Of a DNA stretch of 55,000 nt, positions 41,090 through 53,245 are shown piece after piece (the first letter of the stretch is position 1; every line of letters starts with the position of its first letter). The position numbers and the translations under genes were made by a program. The DNA is from Mesostigma viride (Eukaryota; Streptophyta; Mesostigmatophyceae; Mesostigmatales; Mesostigmataceae), in NCBI GenBank assembly GCA_009746045.1, contig RPFO01000380.1:284847-339846 (forward strand), written 5' to 3'. Below the pieces are notes generated by a model. It saw only the letters and a list, made by a program, of their open reading frames with translations. It ran no database searches and had not been told where the DNA came from.

Positions 41090-43610
41090 CACACTGCGGA
41101 GTGAAGAAGGAACCGGTGCCGACTGGAGTACCTGTCGGCCCTGGACGCCCGGGTGGACGTCGACGAGCTGGACATGGGTGCTCCGAATGCCGCCATTTTT
41201 GAAGGCTTTGCGGCCCGTGCCCCGTTGCTGGCGGCCCGGCACCTGCTGGTCATGCCCCACCGCCGCCCCGGCCCGCTCTCAGTACCGCCAGGACCCCGTG
41301 GTCTTGGCCGCCCGGCACCGCCTCAAGCGTAACCAAGACCCGCTGCAGACACGTCCGGTGCTCAAGGCCGCCCTCGTGGAGGCCTACGAGGACGCTCATG
41401 CAGGACGCGGAGGCGGCCCAGTGCATCGCAGATGCCAAGTGAAGGCCTGCCAAGCTCGCAACCAGGGCAAGGACATGTGGTACCACCTCGACCGGCTCGG
41501 TGGCCCGCAGCAGCGCACCCCGGTGGAGCACAAAGGGGACGGCACGGCGCCGGTAAGCCTAGACCGCTGGTTGGCCCACAATGTTTCCTTGACAGGCGGG
41601 GCTCGCGCCCCCCCCCGCCGCTTCACCCCAAGACGGCCGCCCGTCTCGGGGTCGCCGGACCCCCGCCCCCGCCGGCACCCCCCTCCTCGGCCGCGGACTA
41701 CCAAGTCCCCGCCTTGCAGGAGGGCTGCCTTGCCACCAACGACGTCGTCCACCCCTAGCTTCACTTTGAAGGAATTGGACGGCGCCCTTGCTCGCCTGCG
41801 GTACGACGCGGCGGTCGGTGCCGACCACCTTTCTGCTGAGCTGCTGAAGACCCCTGACCCGGCGGTGAGCGGGATCTTATGCTGGCGTTCTGCAACCGTG
41901 TCCTGCTCACTGACGATCGAGCCTCCGCCTGCGCTGAGTGGCAGACGGCCATCCGCGTCATGCATGCTGTACAAGAAGGGCTCTGCTGGCGGTCAGCTGA
42001 CCCCGGTAACTACCGGGGTGTCTGCCTCCAGAGCGCCGCGCTGAAGGTCCTCATGCGCATGATGCTGCACAGGCTCCGCGCCGCGCTGGACCCACACCTG
42101 GGTGAGTCTCAGATGGGTTTCCGTCGTGGTTGTAACACTGTCATGGCTGTGTTTGTCGCGCGCCGGTTGATGGAGGAGGTGCGTCGCCTTTGCCCTGACA
42201 GTTTGCCGCTGGTCTTCATTTTTGTTGACTATATCAAGGCCTTAAGACACGGTCCTCTGGGAGGCTCTTTGGGCCATCGATCCTAGCTCTGGATCGGGTG
42301 CCACCAGCGTTTATTGCTGCCACCATTCGTCGACTGTATGAGGGCTCACAGGCAGTAGTGCGGACTGCGGAAGGCACCACCCTACCATTCCCCCTAGCTT
42401 CACCACAGGGTGTGGCAAGGTTGTGTCCTGTCCCCATACCTGTTCATTATTGTCGTGGATCACGTCATGCGCCGGGCACGTGCACGCTTTACTGCTCTTA
42501 ACGGGGGTTCGAGCCAGGCTTGGACATCGAGCGCGAGCACGGCGGGGGCGGCACTGGCTACCGCCTGGCCGACCTGATTTATGCGGATGACACCACCCTC
42601 ATCGCGAGCCCCGAGCACATTCAGACCTGGCTGGAATGTCTGGGCCTGGAGGTGAGGGCGGTGGGGTTGGAGATCAGTGTCAAAACTGAGGCAATGGTGA
42701 TTGGGGCCTCCAGTACACCACCGCTGCCGCGCCTGCTCGACGGGGCGGAGGTCCCGTTCCGCGATCGCTTCAAACTGTTGGGGAGTTGGCTCCCTGACAC
42801 TGCAGACGATGTGGACATCCGCATCGGCCTGGCCTGGGCCAGGCTTCGTTCGCTCAACACCTACTGGCGCTCGAAGGGCCTGGGCTCGAGCACCGCAAGC
42901 GCCTGCTCTTCAAGGTCCTCGTCCTCACGGTGCTCACGTATGGCGCCGAGGCGTGGACACTCACACCCACACTGGCAGCTAGGCTCAACGGCACGGTTTA
43001 CAGGATGCTCCGACAGGTCCTTAACGTAGGTTTTTCCAAGCGCCCGTCATCAGAGTCTTTGTATCATGGTATGCCTCGTATTTCGGACGAGATTAGGCAC
43101 TGGCGTAGGATAGCATTTGTATGACACCGCTTGCTCGCACCAGCCAGGTCGACACCGCCCTTGGTCTGGCAGGCCCCCAGCGGCTTGGCCAGCCAGGGCG
43201 ACACATTCTGACCTGGCCTAGCTGGCCCCAAGGGCATTCCCAAAAGGGTAGGCCTGGAAACCTGTCACGAACTACATCCAGATGTTGCTGGACGACCTTA
43301 AGTGGTCCCAGCCGGCTGGCCAGTTTGAACACCGCATCCACTCTCTCTCCCGTCTTTGGACTGCCATGCAGGACAATTAAGACGCGGTGGCAGAAGATTG
43401 TCAAGGCTCACACGCCAGACCCTGTGGGCAAGCCCCCTCCCCCCAAGAGGAGGAGGCGTTTTGATGAGTATAGTGTAGTTAGGCTTTTCTTGAGACTAGA
43501 TAGCTTAGAGTTAGGTTAGTTCGATTACGCGGCTTCCTCCACTCCAACCATCCATCATGGAATATGTGCTACATGATCTCCCAACGGAGGTATGTTATAA
43601 TTTAATTTAA
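41090..43610 (+). pseudogene. LINE copy 2: RT and C-terminal region with intact 3-prime end
   Basis: It begins inside the linker between endonuclease and RT (YLSALDARVDV-like region), then RT motifs in several frames: TLKELDGALARLRYDAAVGA (motif 0/1), DPGNYRGVCLQSAALKVLMR, IFVDYIKA, YRLADLIYADDTTLIA (catalytic YADD near 42,575) and VLTYGAEAWTLTP in the thumb/connection. A C-terminal basic segment (PPPPKRRRRFDEY) leads to the stop near 43,519 and a 3-prime tail with AACGGAGGTATG and AATTTAATTTAAT. The endonuclease is missing, so the copy is 5-prime truncated, the usual LINE fate. At least five frame changes. Confidence 0.87.
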
Positions 43611-44365
43611 TCTTGCCGGATCGTTTACCGTGTCCGATTGCAGCTGTGGCATGCCTCTGGCATGAAGGAGAAATTAAGGCCGGGCCTCTCTGCCCTTTCT
43701 TCCTGTTGTGCACACACACTGAGGGATAGTTGTGCACACGCACTTCGGTGCTCCGTGACTCCCAAACAGGAGCACGAGTTTAGTTAATTAAATTGTCTAA
43801 TCACCAAGAAAATGTCCTCAAATGAGGACATTTTAAAGCATGGATACCATTTGTAATAACTAACACATGTCAACATATCCATGGGTACGGTATGGAACCA
43901 TTTTCATTTATGCATGATATGTTCAAGAGTTGCAATGCTTAACATCGATCCATGACATATGCTTATTGTATAATTGTTTACGATTTATGAATGCAGGGGG
44001 GTCGCTACGCGAGTGACCAAATAGCACTCAAGTCAACAAAACGCCAAGAAAGAAGGCATGGCCAGGTCAAGGCTGGTCCTGAAAATGCACCCAGGGTGCC
44101 CACAACATGTCTATGTTACACGTACCCTCGCTGTCCCAGATCGACCCTGCAGCCTGCCAGGGGGGGGCACAAAATGTAACTGGCAGCCAGGGACCATGGT
44201 TGTCTCCTTGATGGTGCAGGCCAAACAGCAGGTGTAAAGCTAGCTCAGTCCAAAGAGTGAAATATAAAGCAAATACTTGCCAAGGTTAGGTCCATGACCG
44301 TTAGTAGAGGCTCGGCTGCCACCACGGTGCTAAACCATGATGCTGAACCCTTACGTTATATATAT
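43611..44365. other. No gene recognised between retroelements
   Basis: AT-rich sequence. It contains a repeat edge, ACTCCCAAACAGGAGCACGA (43,757), shared in inverted form with 27,707-27,745, and near-palindromic AAATGTCCTCAAATGAGGACATTT at about 43,810-43,833. No coding signal. Confidence 0.45.
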
Positions 44366-45198
44366 TGACACGGCTGATTGGATGGCTCTTTTCGCGGACC
44401 TCAACGCCCAGGGACGTGCGTGGCTGTTTTCGCTTTCCTTGCGGAGTGTGGGCTCGGCGTACCTTCGTGCTCTTCCCATGGCCCCCCCATTCGCCTTAGC
44501 TCCCAGCCACTAATCGGTGGCGCTCCGGCACCAGCTATTTGCCCCGCAGCCTCTTGTTCCGGCCGGGCGGCCTTGTGGTAGCTGTGGGCAGCCGCTGGAT
44601 CCCACGGGGACTCACTACCTTGCCTGCATGGGGGGCCAACAGAATCAGAATCGGTATTTGTATTTGCACACTGTCCTCCTGACGGTGCATGGTGCTCGCC
44701 ATGGTTCGGTCGGTTTTCCCCCACGCGAACATCCGGTCCGAGGATGCGGATGGCGCTGCCTTCTATTCCCCCAACCACCGGCCTGACATCGTGGTGCTGG
44801 ACTTTGAGGGGGGTGGCCGGCATCTGCTTATTGACGTTTCGGTGGCGCGGCCCTTGGCTCTTAGCCACGTGGCTGGGGCCTCCCTCACGGCAGGTTACAC
44901 GGCGGACCGGGCGGAGCGGGCCAAGCTCCTGGCCTACGGCGACGTCGGGCACCATCGTGTGGTGCCCTTTGTCCTGGAGGAGTTTGGGGCCATGGGGCCC
45001 CTGACCTCCGCCTTCTTCAAGGAGTGTTGCCGGCTCCGGGAGGACCGGCTGGACCTGGAGGGCCAGCGGGCCCCATGGTCGGCGCGGACCTGGACGTCAT
45101 ATTGGCGTCAGCGCTTGTCGGTGGCGCTGACTCGGGCCATGGCTGACATCATGCTCCGCCGTACGCGGGCTGATTTTGCGGTGCAGCAGGGCTATTAG
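44366..45198 (+). pseudogene. Orphan retroelement C-terminal domain: zinc knuckle plus PD-(D/E)XK-like nuclease fold
   Basis: The 5-prime part, in shifting frames, carries a CxxC...H...C zinc motif, CGSCGQPLDPTGTHYLACMG (44,590-44,630), then HGARHGSVV and, in the long frame 44,689-45,198, RPDIVVLDFEGGGRHLLIDV: the spacing D(x)n..(I)DV and a downstream helix resemble a restriction-like nuclease core found at the C-terminus of algal and protist non-LTR retrotransposon polyproteins. The final 170 codons are open to the TAG at 45,196-45,198. No reverse transcriptase lies directly upstream, so this is a truncated copy of a different element from the APE-type LINE nearby. Confidence 0.6.
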
Positions 45199-47047
45199 GT
45201 TCCTCCCGTTAGGCGTTTCCATTGGTCTTATCGTAGTATAGAGCTTTGACATGGCCCTGTATATAGGTTCGATCATAGCTGGGCGTTTGCTTTGGTTTGA
45301 GTGATTTCACTCTGCTGTAAGTAATTATATTTTTATAATATATATGAACATATACTGCAAAGAGGCACAAGTTGTAACACAAGCACAATGTAAACATGAC
45401 AAGCTCAAGTTTCCAAGCCAGTCTTGATCACTTGGACATGAGTTGAAGCATTAGAAACATATGGGCAACATACCAGCAAGCCTTGAAAAACTTCTCAGCA
45501 ACAAGGCAGTATATGTGTTGAAACAAACTACCACATCGCAATTAAGCACAGCGACTGCTACTTGCTGCTGTTTTAATAAGTAATTGTAATTTTTAATACA
45601 TATATATATTCTTCAGGATTCTTATTCTTTTCGGGGTTTTCCTTATGTTGCATGCCAATCTCACCTCCGTAATTTATCATTCTCAATGAATATATACATA
45701 ACTTTTAGAATCGCCTGCCCCATTCAGGGCACAACTTCAGAGCACGCCATTCCAATTAGGAACTATATACAACACACCCTCGAAGGTGCATATTTACAAA
45801 CAACCTTGTAGTGTACCAAGCGCTCTGTGCACGAAATAATCGAAGGCATATGTAACAATGGGTCATACTTGCTCAAGGTCATACCTTGCCTTCAATGGGA
45901 AGGCCGAAAACCCCCAAGAGTATCACCCCAAGGTTGTGGCGAATCACTAACTCTGTTTGCAGGATAACAACATTCCTGCGAAAAATAAGACACGAAGCCC
46001 ACCTCAAGTTCGCGAAACTGAGGTCGTCAGCAACTAATGTATGCTTCAATAAACAGACACTCGCTAACGTGTTTGGATCGAGTGTGAATAAGGCAATCCA
46101 GCGCAGGCAGGGGTTAAGGTCGTGAAGCCCCTATCACTCCTGACCCAGGTAATGGGCAAGTTCAGGCCGCTGCCGCACAGCTCACGCTAGCTGCAATCTG
46201 GGCGTCCAAATGATGAATTGCGAAATCCGACATTTTGTTGCGCTGCTTGCCTCCAACAATGGAAAAGGCGCAGCGGACCATGGACAGTATGGTCCCTGCT
46301 GCGAGCCCACGGGGACAATAAAAAGCATCAACGATTCACACTGCCAGTGAGCACTCAGTCTTGACACTGAGCTTGCATGGCAGGCTGGGGGGAGAGTGAT
46401 CCGTGCACAAATAGCATGACACTCCCCCACATTGTCACGCTGACTGGCATGTAATGGTGTATAGGGGGGGGGGCATCCGGCCCATGAGACACGCGCAGCG
46501 TGCGCTGACGAGTCACCCACTCCGTTGGGTGCATGACTTTATTTGCTGACGTGTTTGCTGACCCCGCCTGCTACACGGATGACGGCTCCACGAATGAAAC
46601 CACTACTTCCACATATCGGTGTCCGCGCAGGGTGCACGACCCATGCGCTGTTCGCCCCATTGTATCAGTTTATGGCGCCACTAGTTGATGGCCCGTGGCA
46701 TCAGGTCCAATGGGCGCTTGTCAGGCCGATGGGCAGCCATGTTGACAGCCCATGGCAACTGCTGCAGCAAGACCTCCAAGGCAGAGCTATGGCTGCTTGG
46801 CTGAAGGTAGCCGCGGTCGTCGGTGCCCCGCCTAGGCACCAATGCTCCTCCGACCCCAAATTTGCAAGGGTGGGGCATGGCCAGGCATAGGCGCCGCAAG
46901 CCGCAACACTGGATGCAAGTAGCAACATTCCCTGGGCACAGCAGGGATCCCTTCCAGCCTCGCCCATGCAGGGAGTCAGGAGACCATAGCAGGACCGCAG
47001 GGGCCTTGTGAATGGTAGCGTTCACAGCGAGGTGTTGCCGAGAAGGT
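45199..47047. other. No gene recognised
   Basis: AT-rich in its first half (TATATATT tracts near 45,330 and 45,600), then several overlapping short frames at 46.5-47.0 kb on both strands without domain motifs or conserved splice pairs that I can defend. Confidence 0.4.
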
Positions 47048-47924
47048 TCAACCCGTGCAGACACCAAGGGTAGTGCGCAACCATTCTAAGATTTCCGGAT
47101 CGTTAGATAAGGGAGAATCTAAAACCCGAGGCTGGGTACCATGGAAATCAGATTCTCCGTAACCATCGCAGTGATTAGCACTATCCAGGCGCGAGCAAAA
47201 AAGCGAAGTCTCCGACATCGGAACCACGCTGCCACGGACCGCGTCGATGATCGTTCTGACCGCCGTGGACGGCAAATGCATCTCCTCGACGGCGTCGAGA
47301 AGTTGAGAAATGTTGATCATTTGCAATGCAGGCGACTTCTCCATGTAGCCGATTTCAGGCTCCACGAGTATCTGGTCCGGTTCAACCGCGCGGCAGCTGG
47401 CTCTGAATGACGGGCTGGTGGAACCGTCCAAACTCATACGGCACGTCTGACGTGGGTATGACAAGACCAGACAGCCCAAGTAGGATGCAAGGATGCCAGG
47501 CAACAGCATCAATTAACGCAACGGGTTAAAGGACGGTTCAATATATATGTATGTTATCAATATATATATATATATGTTATCTTCGTATACAATTTGCCGC
47601 CTCCAGGCAGGAGCATGATTCAGTGCGAACAGCATGCAACGGGAAGCTAAGACAATAAGCAGGCAAGAATTTATGGATTCTTACCTCATCAGAATCATCC
47701 ATGTTGCTCTCCATTGACGGCAGCTTGGTGCACCCAAGAGCAGCGAGTTTTCCCTCCCCACCAAGGGCCGGGCGTAGCATCAGTTTTTTCGCCAACCGGG
47801 TTGCGTTGAACAGGAAGCGAAAATAGCGCCGGTCAACAACTTTGCGAAGTAGCCACATTGCTAATGTGGTTATTTTCGGCGGCTTGCTGGCGTTCGGTGC
47901 AAGATTCGAAAAACATGCGTCCAC
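47048..47924 (-). CDS. Unknown two-exon host gene, about 212 aa
   Basis: Exon 1, 47,924-47,685 (80 codons; ATG opening MDACFSNLAPNASKPPKITT), ends GAG/GTAAGAAT, a strong donor. Exon 2, 47,446-47,048 (132 codons plus stop), follows a CAG acceptor in the same phase. Exon 1 is basic and helical (WLLRKVVDRRYFRFLFNATR) with an acidic end; exon 2 includes NISQLLDAVEEMHLPSTAVR and ends NDPEILEWLRTTLGVCTG. No family recognised. At the start of exon 2 a second frame (VPYEFGRFHQPVIQ) also reads plausibly, so the acceptor could differ. The intron includes an AT microsatellite. Confidence 0.4.
47541..47578 (+). repeat. AT microsatellite
   Basis: Two (AT)n runs broken by GTATGTTATCA, inside the intron of the two-exon unknown gene. 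Confidence 0.9.
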
Positions 47925-49540
47925 ATGTGCTAGGAATCAACTGCTAATGGGAGGCTGAGCACAGGTGAAACAGTCGGGGTATCGCGCTCGGAGCATCTGC
48001 ACGCAGTCTCGGCAAGTCGCACAAATTCGGGGATGTGGGTGTTGTTTATTTCGGCAAGTCGCACAAATGCAGCCACAGTCGCACAGATGTAACTGACTGA
48101 CGACATGACTGATGACGTTAGATACTCGCTGCTATCTCCTAGCTACTGTAGTTGGCAGTAAAATCTCCAGAACAAAAACGAGTATAAAGTTAGCAATTTA
48201 CTTGCGGAAACAAGGATTGGGTGACAAATAACTGACTAACTAACTTGCGAGAACGACCGAAGTAATAATGCGTCCCCTCATTCCGTAGAAACCGCTTGGA
48301 AATGCGACGATACGATTTGACGACCGCTCCGACTGAGGGGAAGTTCAATCAACATACTACCCCATCGTCTGCGATTGGCTGCCAGTCAACGGTTTCTTGT
48401 GACCAGCGTGCACAGGCTTGTTGGTTTGCCAATCGCCGGAAATTGGTGTTACCAAAACCTGCGGCTACCACTGCCTAAGGAGCAGTAACTGCAAATATGC
48501 CTGAACCCCTGCTGAGTGCTGAACCACTCAGGCTTACCAGGCTGAGGTTCTCCAATATGGCTGTGGTTCACTTGAAGTCCGTGAAACTCCGTTTCATGGA
48601 GTCCGCACCCGGAATACTTGGAGCGCGGGAATAAACTCAACTCAACTCAACTCAACCGGTATATTCGAGTCCAGACCATGTCCAGAGTCCCGAGTCCAGA
48701 CAGAAGAACTCCGAACTCCGAAGCGAAAGCCGCCGCACGTTCCGACGTTCTCACGTTCTCACCTTGTTTGCCAATTATTGCCACCCCTTAAAGGCAGGAC
48801 CAGCCGTTGAATCCACTAATAATAACCCTGTCGGTTCACCGGCGCGGGAACATACTCAACTCCACTCATGACTCAACGCTCCGACGTTCAGTTAGCTGAG
48901 GTTGTCGACTTAGTGTCGGGCCTGTTTTACGCGGGAAAGTCGACGCACCGGCCGGCTTTGGCGCGGACCGATCCTGGCCACAAACTCATGACTGCACGTT
49001 CCAGCTTGTGTCAACAAAGTGTAGTGCATCGTCGGCGTTCATGGTCATCATTAGTCCATAATAAACTATGGCCGACACTTGACCAGTGCTTCCTGCGCGT
49101 CTAGCCATCACGAACGTGATTTCGCTACGGATCTTTGTAGCTTTTGGCGGGGATTGCACCAAAGGTCCGGGTTGGTCTATACGCCGCACTTTTGCGATAA
49201 AATGCGGGATAAAGCATATTATAAGCCTCGACGTATTTTACGCGTATTTTACGTGTGACCACGCGGTTTGGACTTAGATTTTTTCGGGGGTACCAGCGGG
49301 CAGCGGGCACTGGCGCGGTGCCCAGGTTCTGGCCGGGCGCGGCGCCCGCGCTCACTGCACATTTGAGATTTTTACTACTAGAAGTAGATGCGTACAGTTC
49401 TTTTCATAAAGCGCAAGCCTTGCAAAATTTATGTTTGGCCGGTAGGAGACAGCTAGGACTAGGTACATAACGCATAATAACAGTGTGCCAGCAAATGCCA
49501 GCTACTGACGGTGTAATGCAATATAGCGACGACGAGGCCA
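47925..49540. other. No gene recognised; includes an ACTCA repeat
   Basis: Contains a short CTCAA tandem run at 48,634-48,657 and TTACGCG/TTTACG words near 49,225-49,255. Open frames are short and lack motifs. The flank just before the hAT fragment may include its 5-prime exon or terminal repeat, but no TIR was recognised. Confidence 0.4.
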
Positions 49541-50203
49541 GTGCGACTGTGCGACAGTGTGCAGCCATTTTCGATTTGCAGCCATGAAGAGAAAGGGCCT
49601 GAGTGGGATTTCGTTCTCGAGAAGAAAGAAGCAGTCACAGACGCTGTTAGTAACAAAACGCAGTTTGTGTCGAATAAGTTCTGCTCATTTTGCAACAAGA
49701 AGTTCTCATACGGGGCGGGGGCAATCAGCGTATTCCGAGTCCGTGCACACTTTGCCGGAATCGCAGGGGAAGGGATGTTACCCTGCGACAAAATTCCACC
49801 GAATATCCGGAGCAGGTTTCTCAGGATGTATAACAACAAGTCGCAGCAGTCAGACGCCAAGAAGCAGCACAGGGCAATGGCGGAGATGGGAGGGGCTGCG
49901 CCGGCTGACTTGTCGTCGGTTCCCAGCAAAGGCCAGCTGAGCATCACCAAATGGCTGGTTCCCGTCGACGAGAAAGGTGTCCAGCTGCTGGCTGCTGAAT
50001 TTTTTATCGAGAACGTCATTGCCTTCAATGCGGCTGAGAGCGCCTCTTTCAAGCAGATGGTGGCCGGCATGATCCAGTACAGAGGAGGGCACGTCACCCC
50101 TCCTTCTCGGCAGTTGTTGGGTGGCGACCTTGAGAGCATGGTCCGTAGTTGTGTCTTATGTCCTCTCATGCATTATAGAGTGGATGGCTTTCCTTACAAT
50201 TAA
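49541..50203 (+). pseudogene. hAT-type transposase fragment with BED-like zinc finger
   Basis: The open frame lacks an ATG at its start (GTG at 49,541), so the 5-prime end is missing or spliced. A BED-finger-like segment, WDFVLEKKEA then NKFCSFCNKKFSYGAG (CxxC) and a later HF, is followed by a Gln/Lys-rich helix and then NVIAFNAAESASFKQMV and VTPPSRQLLGGDLE, the pattern at the start of hAT transposase cores (AF.v....F..M ... PSR..L). The catalytic core and dimerisation region downstream are absent, and the last 20 codons look non-homologous. It is a transposase remnant or a domesticated BED protein. Confidence 0.6.
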
Positions 50204-50429
50204 TTAATTAATTGATTCCTTACAATTCCCGTTGCAGCATGCTCCCCCCTGCATTTAACGAATCATAATCAGATAGGATTGCAGGGCATAAATGGAAGAT
50301 GTTAATAAATAAGCATATACACCAAATTCTCTTTGATATACACCAAATTTCAGTTGTAATAACTGCATGACCATCATCAAGGAGCGTGCTAATTGGGTGA
50401 CTGACAATTGGACCACAAAAACTGTCGCG

Positions 50430-50520
50430 CATTTTACCACCGCGTATTTTATACCCCCCACGTATAATACGCGTATTTTAAGTCCACGTATTATACCCCG
50501 CACACGTATTTTCCAACCCG
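50430..50520. repeat. CGTATTATA/TACGCG-rich short tract
   Basis: The words CGTATTTTA, CGTATAATACGCG and CGTATTATAC recur within 90 bp. Similar tracts lie at 49,220-49,255, 53,160-53,245 and 54,690-54,835. Confidence 0.65.
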
Positions 50521-50689
50521 GCCAAAGGTTATGTGTCATTTTCCCCCCACATTGCCGGCATGTCTGCCACAGTGACTTTTTATGACGCTCTCATGGCGTC
50601 GATCCTATTCCGGCGAGAGAGCTACTTACATATACCTGCCTTCAATTAGTTAATTCTACGCGTCAGTTGCTGTTCTCTGTCTAGTTACA

Positions 50690-53072
50690 TTACAAGCGAG
50701 GACCTGTCGGAGCATCTTGTAAACCGTGCCGTCTATCTTAGCCGCCAGTGTGTCCGTGAGTGTCCATGCCTCGGCGCCATATGTAAGCACCGTGAGGACG
50801 AGGACCTTGAAGAGCATGCGCTTACGGTGCTCGCCCAGGCCCTTCGAGCGCCAGTAGGCGGGCCGGGTGTTGAGCGAACAGAGCCGGGCCCAGGCCAGGC
50901 CGATGCGGATGTCCACATCGTCGGCGGTGTCATGGAGCATGCTCCCTAACAGTTTGAAGCGATCACGGAACGGGACCTTCGTCCCGTCGAGTAGGCGCGG
51001 CAGAGGCGGGCGTATGGAGGCCCCAATCACCATCGCCTCAGTTTTGACACTAATCTCCAACCCCACCGGCCTCGCCTCCAAGCCGGCCATACATTCTAGC
51101 CAGGTCTGTATGTGCTCATCGGGGCGCGCGATGCTTAAGGGTGGTGTCATCCGCATAAATCAGGTCGGCCAGGCGGTAGCCAGTGCCGCCCCCGCCGTGC
51201 TCGCGCTCGATGTCCAAGCCTGGCTCGAACCCCTTAAGAGCAGTAAAGCGTGCACGTGCCCGACGCATGACGTGATCCACGACAATAATGATGAACAGAT
51301 ATGGGGACAGGACACAACCTTGCCACACCCCGTGGTGAAGGGGGAATGGTGGGGTGGTGCCTTCCGTAGTCCGCACTACTGCCTGTGAGCCCTCATACAG
51401 TCGATGAATGGCAGGAATAAACGCTGGCGGTACCCGATCCAGAGCTAGGATCGATGGCCCAAAGAGCCTCCCAGAGAACCCGGTGTCAAAAGTCTTGATA
51501 TAGTCGACAAAAATGAAGACCAGCGGCAAACTGTCAGGGCAAAGGCGACGCACCTCCTCCATTAACCGGCGCGCGACAAATACAGCCATGACAGTCTTAC
51601 GACCACGATCGACGGAAACCCATCTGAGACTCACCTAGGTGTGGGTCTAACGCGGCGCGGAGCCTGTGCAGCATCATGCGCATGAAGACCTTCAGCGCGG
51701 CGCTCTGGAGGCAGACTACGCCCCGATAGTTACCGGGGTCAGCAGCAGAGCTCTTCGTGTACAGCATGACTCGGATGGCCGTCTGCCACTCAACAAGCGG
51801 AGGCTAATCAGAGAGCGGGACACGGTTGCAGAACGCCAGCATAAGATCCCGCTCACCGCCGGGTCAGGGGTCTTCAGCAACTCAGCAGAAAGGTGGTCGG
51901 CACCGACCGTCGCGTCGTACCGCAGGCGAGCAAGGGCGCCGTCCAATTCAGTCCTTCAAAGTGAAGGGGTGGACGACGCCGTTGGTGGCAAGGCAGCCCT
52001 CCTGCAAGGCGGGGACTTGGTAGTCCGCGGCCGAGGAGTCGGGCGCAGGGCGCAGGCGGCGGCGGGGGTCCGGCGACCCCGAGACGGGCGCCCGTCTCGG
52101 GGTGAAGCGGCGGGGGGGGGCGCGAGCCCCACCTGTCAAGGAAACATTGTGGGCCAACCAGCGGTCAAGGCTTACCGCCGCCGTGCCGTCCCCCGTGTGC
52201 TCCACCGGGGTGCGCTGCCGCCGGCCGCCGAGCCGGTCGAGGTGGTACCACATGTCCTTCTTCACTTTGCCCTGGTTGCCAGCTTGGCAGTTGAGCACTG
52301 GTTTCAGCAGCGGGTCCCGGTTACGCTTGAGACGGTGCCGGGCGGCCAGGACCTTGGGGTCTTGGCGGTAGAGCAGGCGGGGGCGGCGGCGGGGCATGAC
52401 CGGCAGGTGCCGGGCCGCCAGCAACGGGGCGCTGGCCGCAAAGCCCGCAAAAATGGCGGCGGTGGGGCACCTTGGGCCAGCGCGTCGACGTCCGCCTGGG
52501 CGTCCAGGGCCGCCAGGTACTCCTTTCGGCACCTGTTGCGCTCGTGCTCGGCGTCCGTCCAGTCGTCAGGATATCACCCCGGACCGGGCGGATAGATCAG
52601 ACCAGTCAGGGTGGGCCACTGGGGCGCGGCGCTCGGGGACATGGAACCGGAGCCGAATGGTCGCGCGCACGTACCAACCGGTGGTCAGAGCACACCGTGG
52701 GCGTGTCGAATACTCGGGTATCCAGAACCGAAGTACACCGGGGCTGCCGTACCACCACGTAGTCCAGAGAGGCCTGACGGTCGTTAGGGCCCCGAAAGTG
52801 ACCAAGTCCTGTGAGGGACGTTGGAAGTGGCAGTTGACAGCAACCATCCCGCTATCTCGCAAAAAGGCAGAAAACAGGGGAGTGTTGTCGTTAGCAGCCG
52901 TGCTGGCAGGCGCAAAGCGACTGCCAGCAGTGCCCACGGGGAGCGTGGCATTGGCGTCGAGCAGCATAACCAGGAAGTGGCGGGCCGGAGTGGCCCCCTC
53001 AAGGCTATGCAAGTCCTCGAAGAACTTCTGGCGTTCCAACTGGGTTAGACCACTATGGGGTGCGTAACCCAC
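50690..53072 (-). pseudogene. LINE copy 3: APE-type endonuclease plus reverse transcriptase, 3-prime truncated
   Basis: On the minus strand, the frame 53,072-52,566 carries an endonuclease/exonuclease/phosphatase-fold segment with FLVMLLDANATL (equivalent of the DxN motif) and a C-terminal part; the linker (52,532-51,948) and RT follow in changing frames with DGALARLRYDATVGADHLSA, IFVDYIKTFDT, QGCVLSPYLF and YRLADLIYADDTTL, then the thumb with VLTYGAEAWTLTD. It stops at about 50,690, before the C-terminal region and 3-prime tail present in copy 2. Loss of the 3-prime end instead of the 5-prime end points to later deletion or rearrangement. It alone among the three copies keeps endonuclease sequence. 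Confidence 0.85.
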
Positions 53073-53120
53073 CCCACAATCCTACCCACAATCCTACCCA
53101 CAATCCTACCCACAATCCTA
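53073..53120 (+). repeat. 12-bp tandem repeat, four perfect units
   Basis: CCCACAATCCTA repeated four times without change, immediately next to the 5-prime end of LINE copy 3 (minus orientation). Confidence 0.95.
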
Positions 53121-53159
53121 GCTACCGGTCAAAGCTATCTACAGGCTACAGTGTGAGCC

Positions 53160-53245
53160 AGTACGGCAATACGGCAATACGGCAAAACCTCGGCGTATTG
53201 CGTATTGCCGTATTATACGCGTATTATACGCGTATTATACGCCAA
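53160..53245. repeat. ATACGGCA and CGTATTATACG repeats
   Basis: ATACGGCA three times in tandem, then GCGTATTGCCGTATT and three CGTATTATACG units followed by an A12 run. Most units are perfect palindromes. Confidence 0.8.

Noticed and set aside
41396-41974. Minus-strand frames opposite LINE copy 2 and plus-strand frames opposite copy 3
   Set aside because: GC-rich antisense shadows of the LINE coding strand.
44401-44955. 184-codon minus-strand frame opposite the orphan retroelement domain
   Set aside because: The plus strand carries the zinc and PD-(D/E)XK-like motifs; the minus frame has no recognisable features.
47125-47410. Plus-strand frame at 47,141-47,410
   Set aside because: It is antisense to the better-supported two-exon minus-strand gene.
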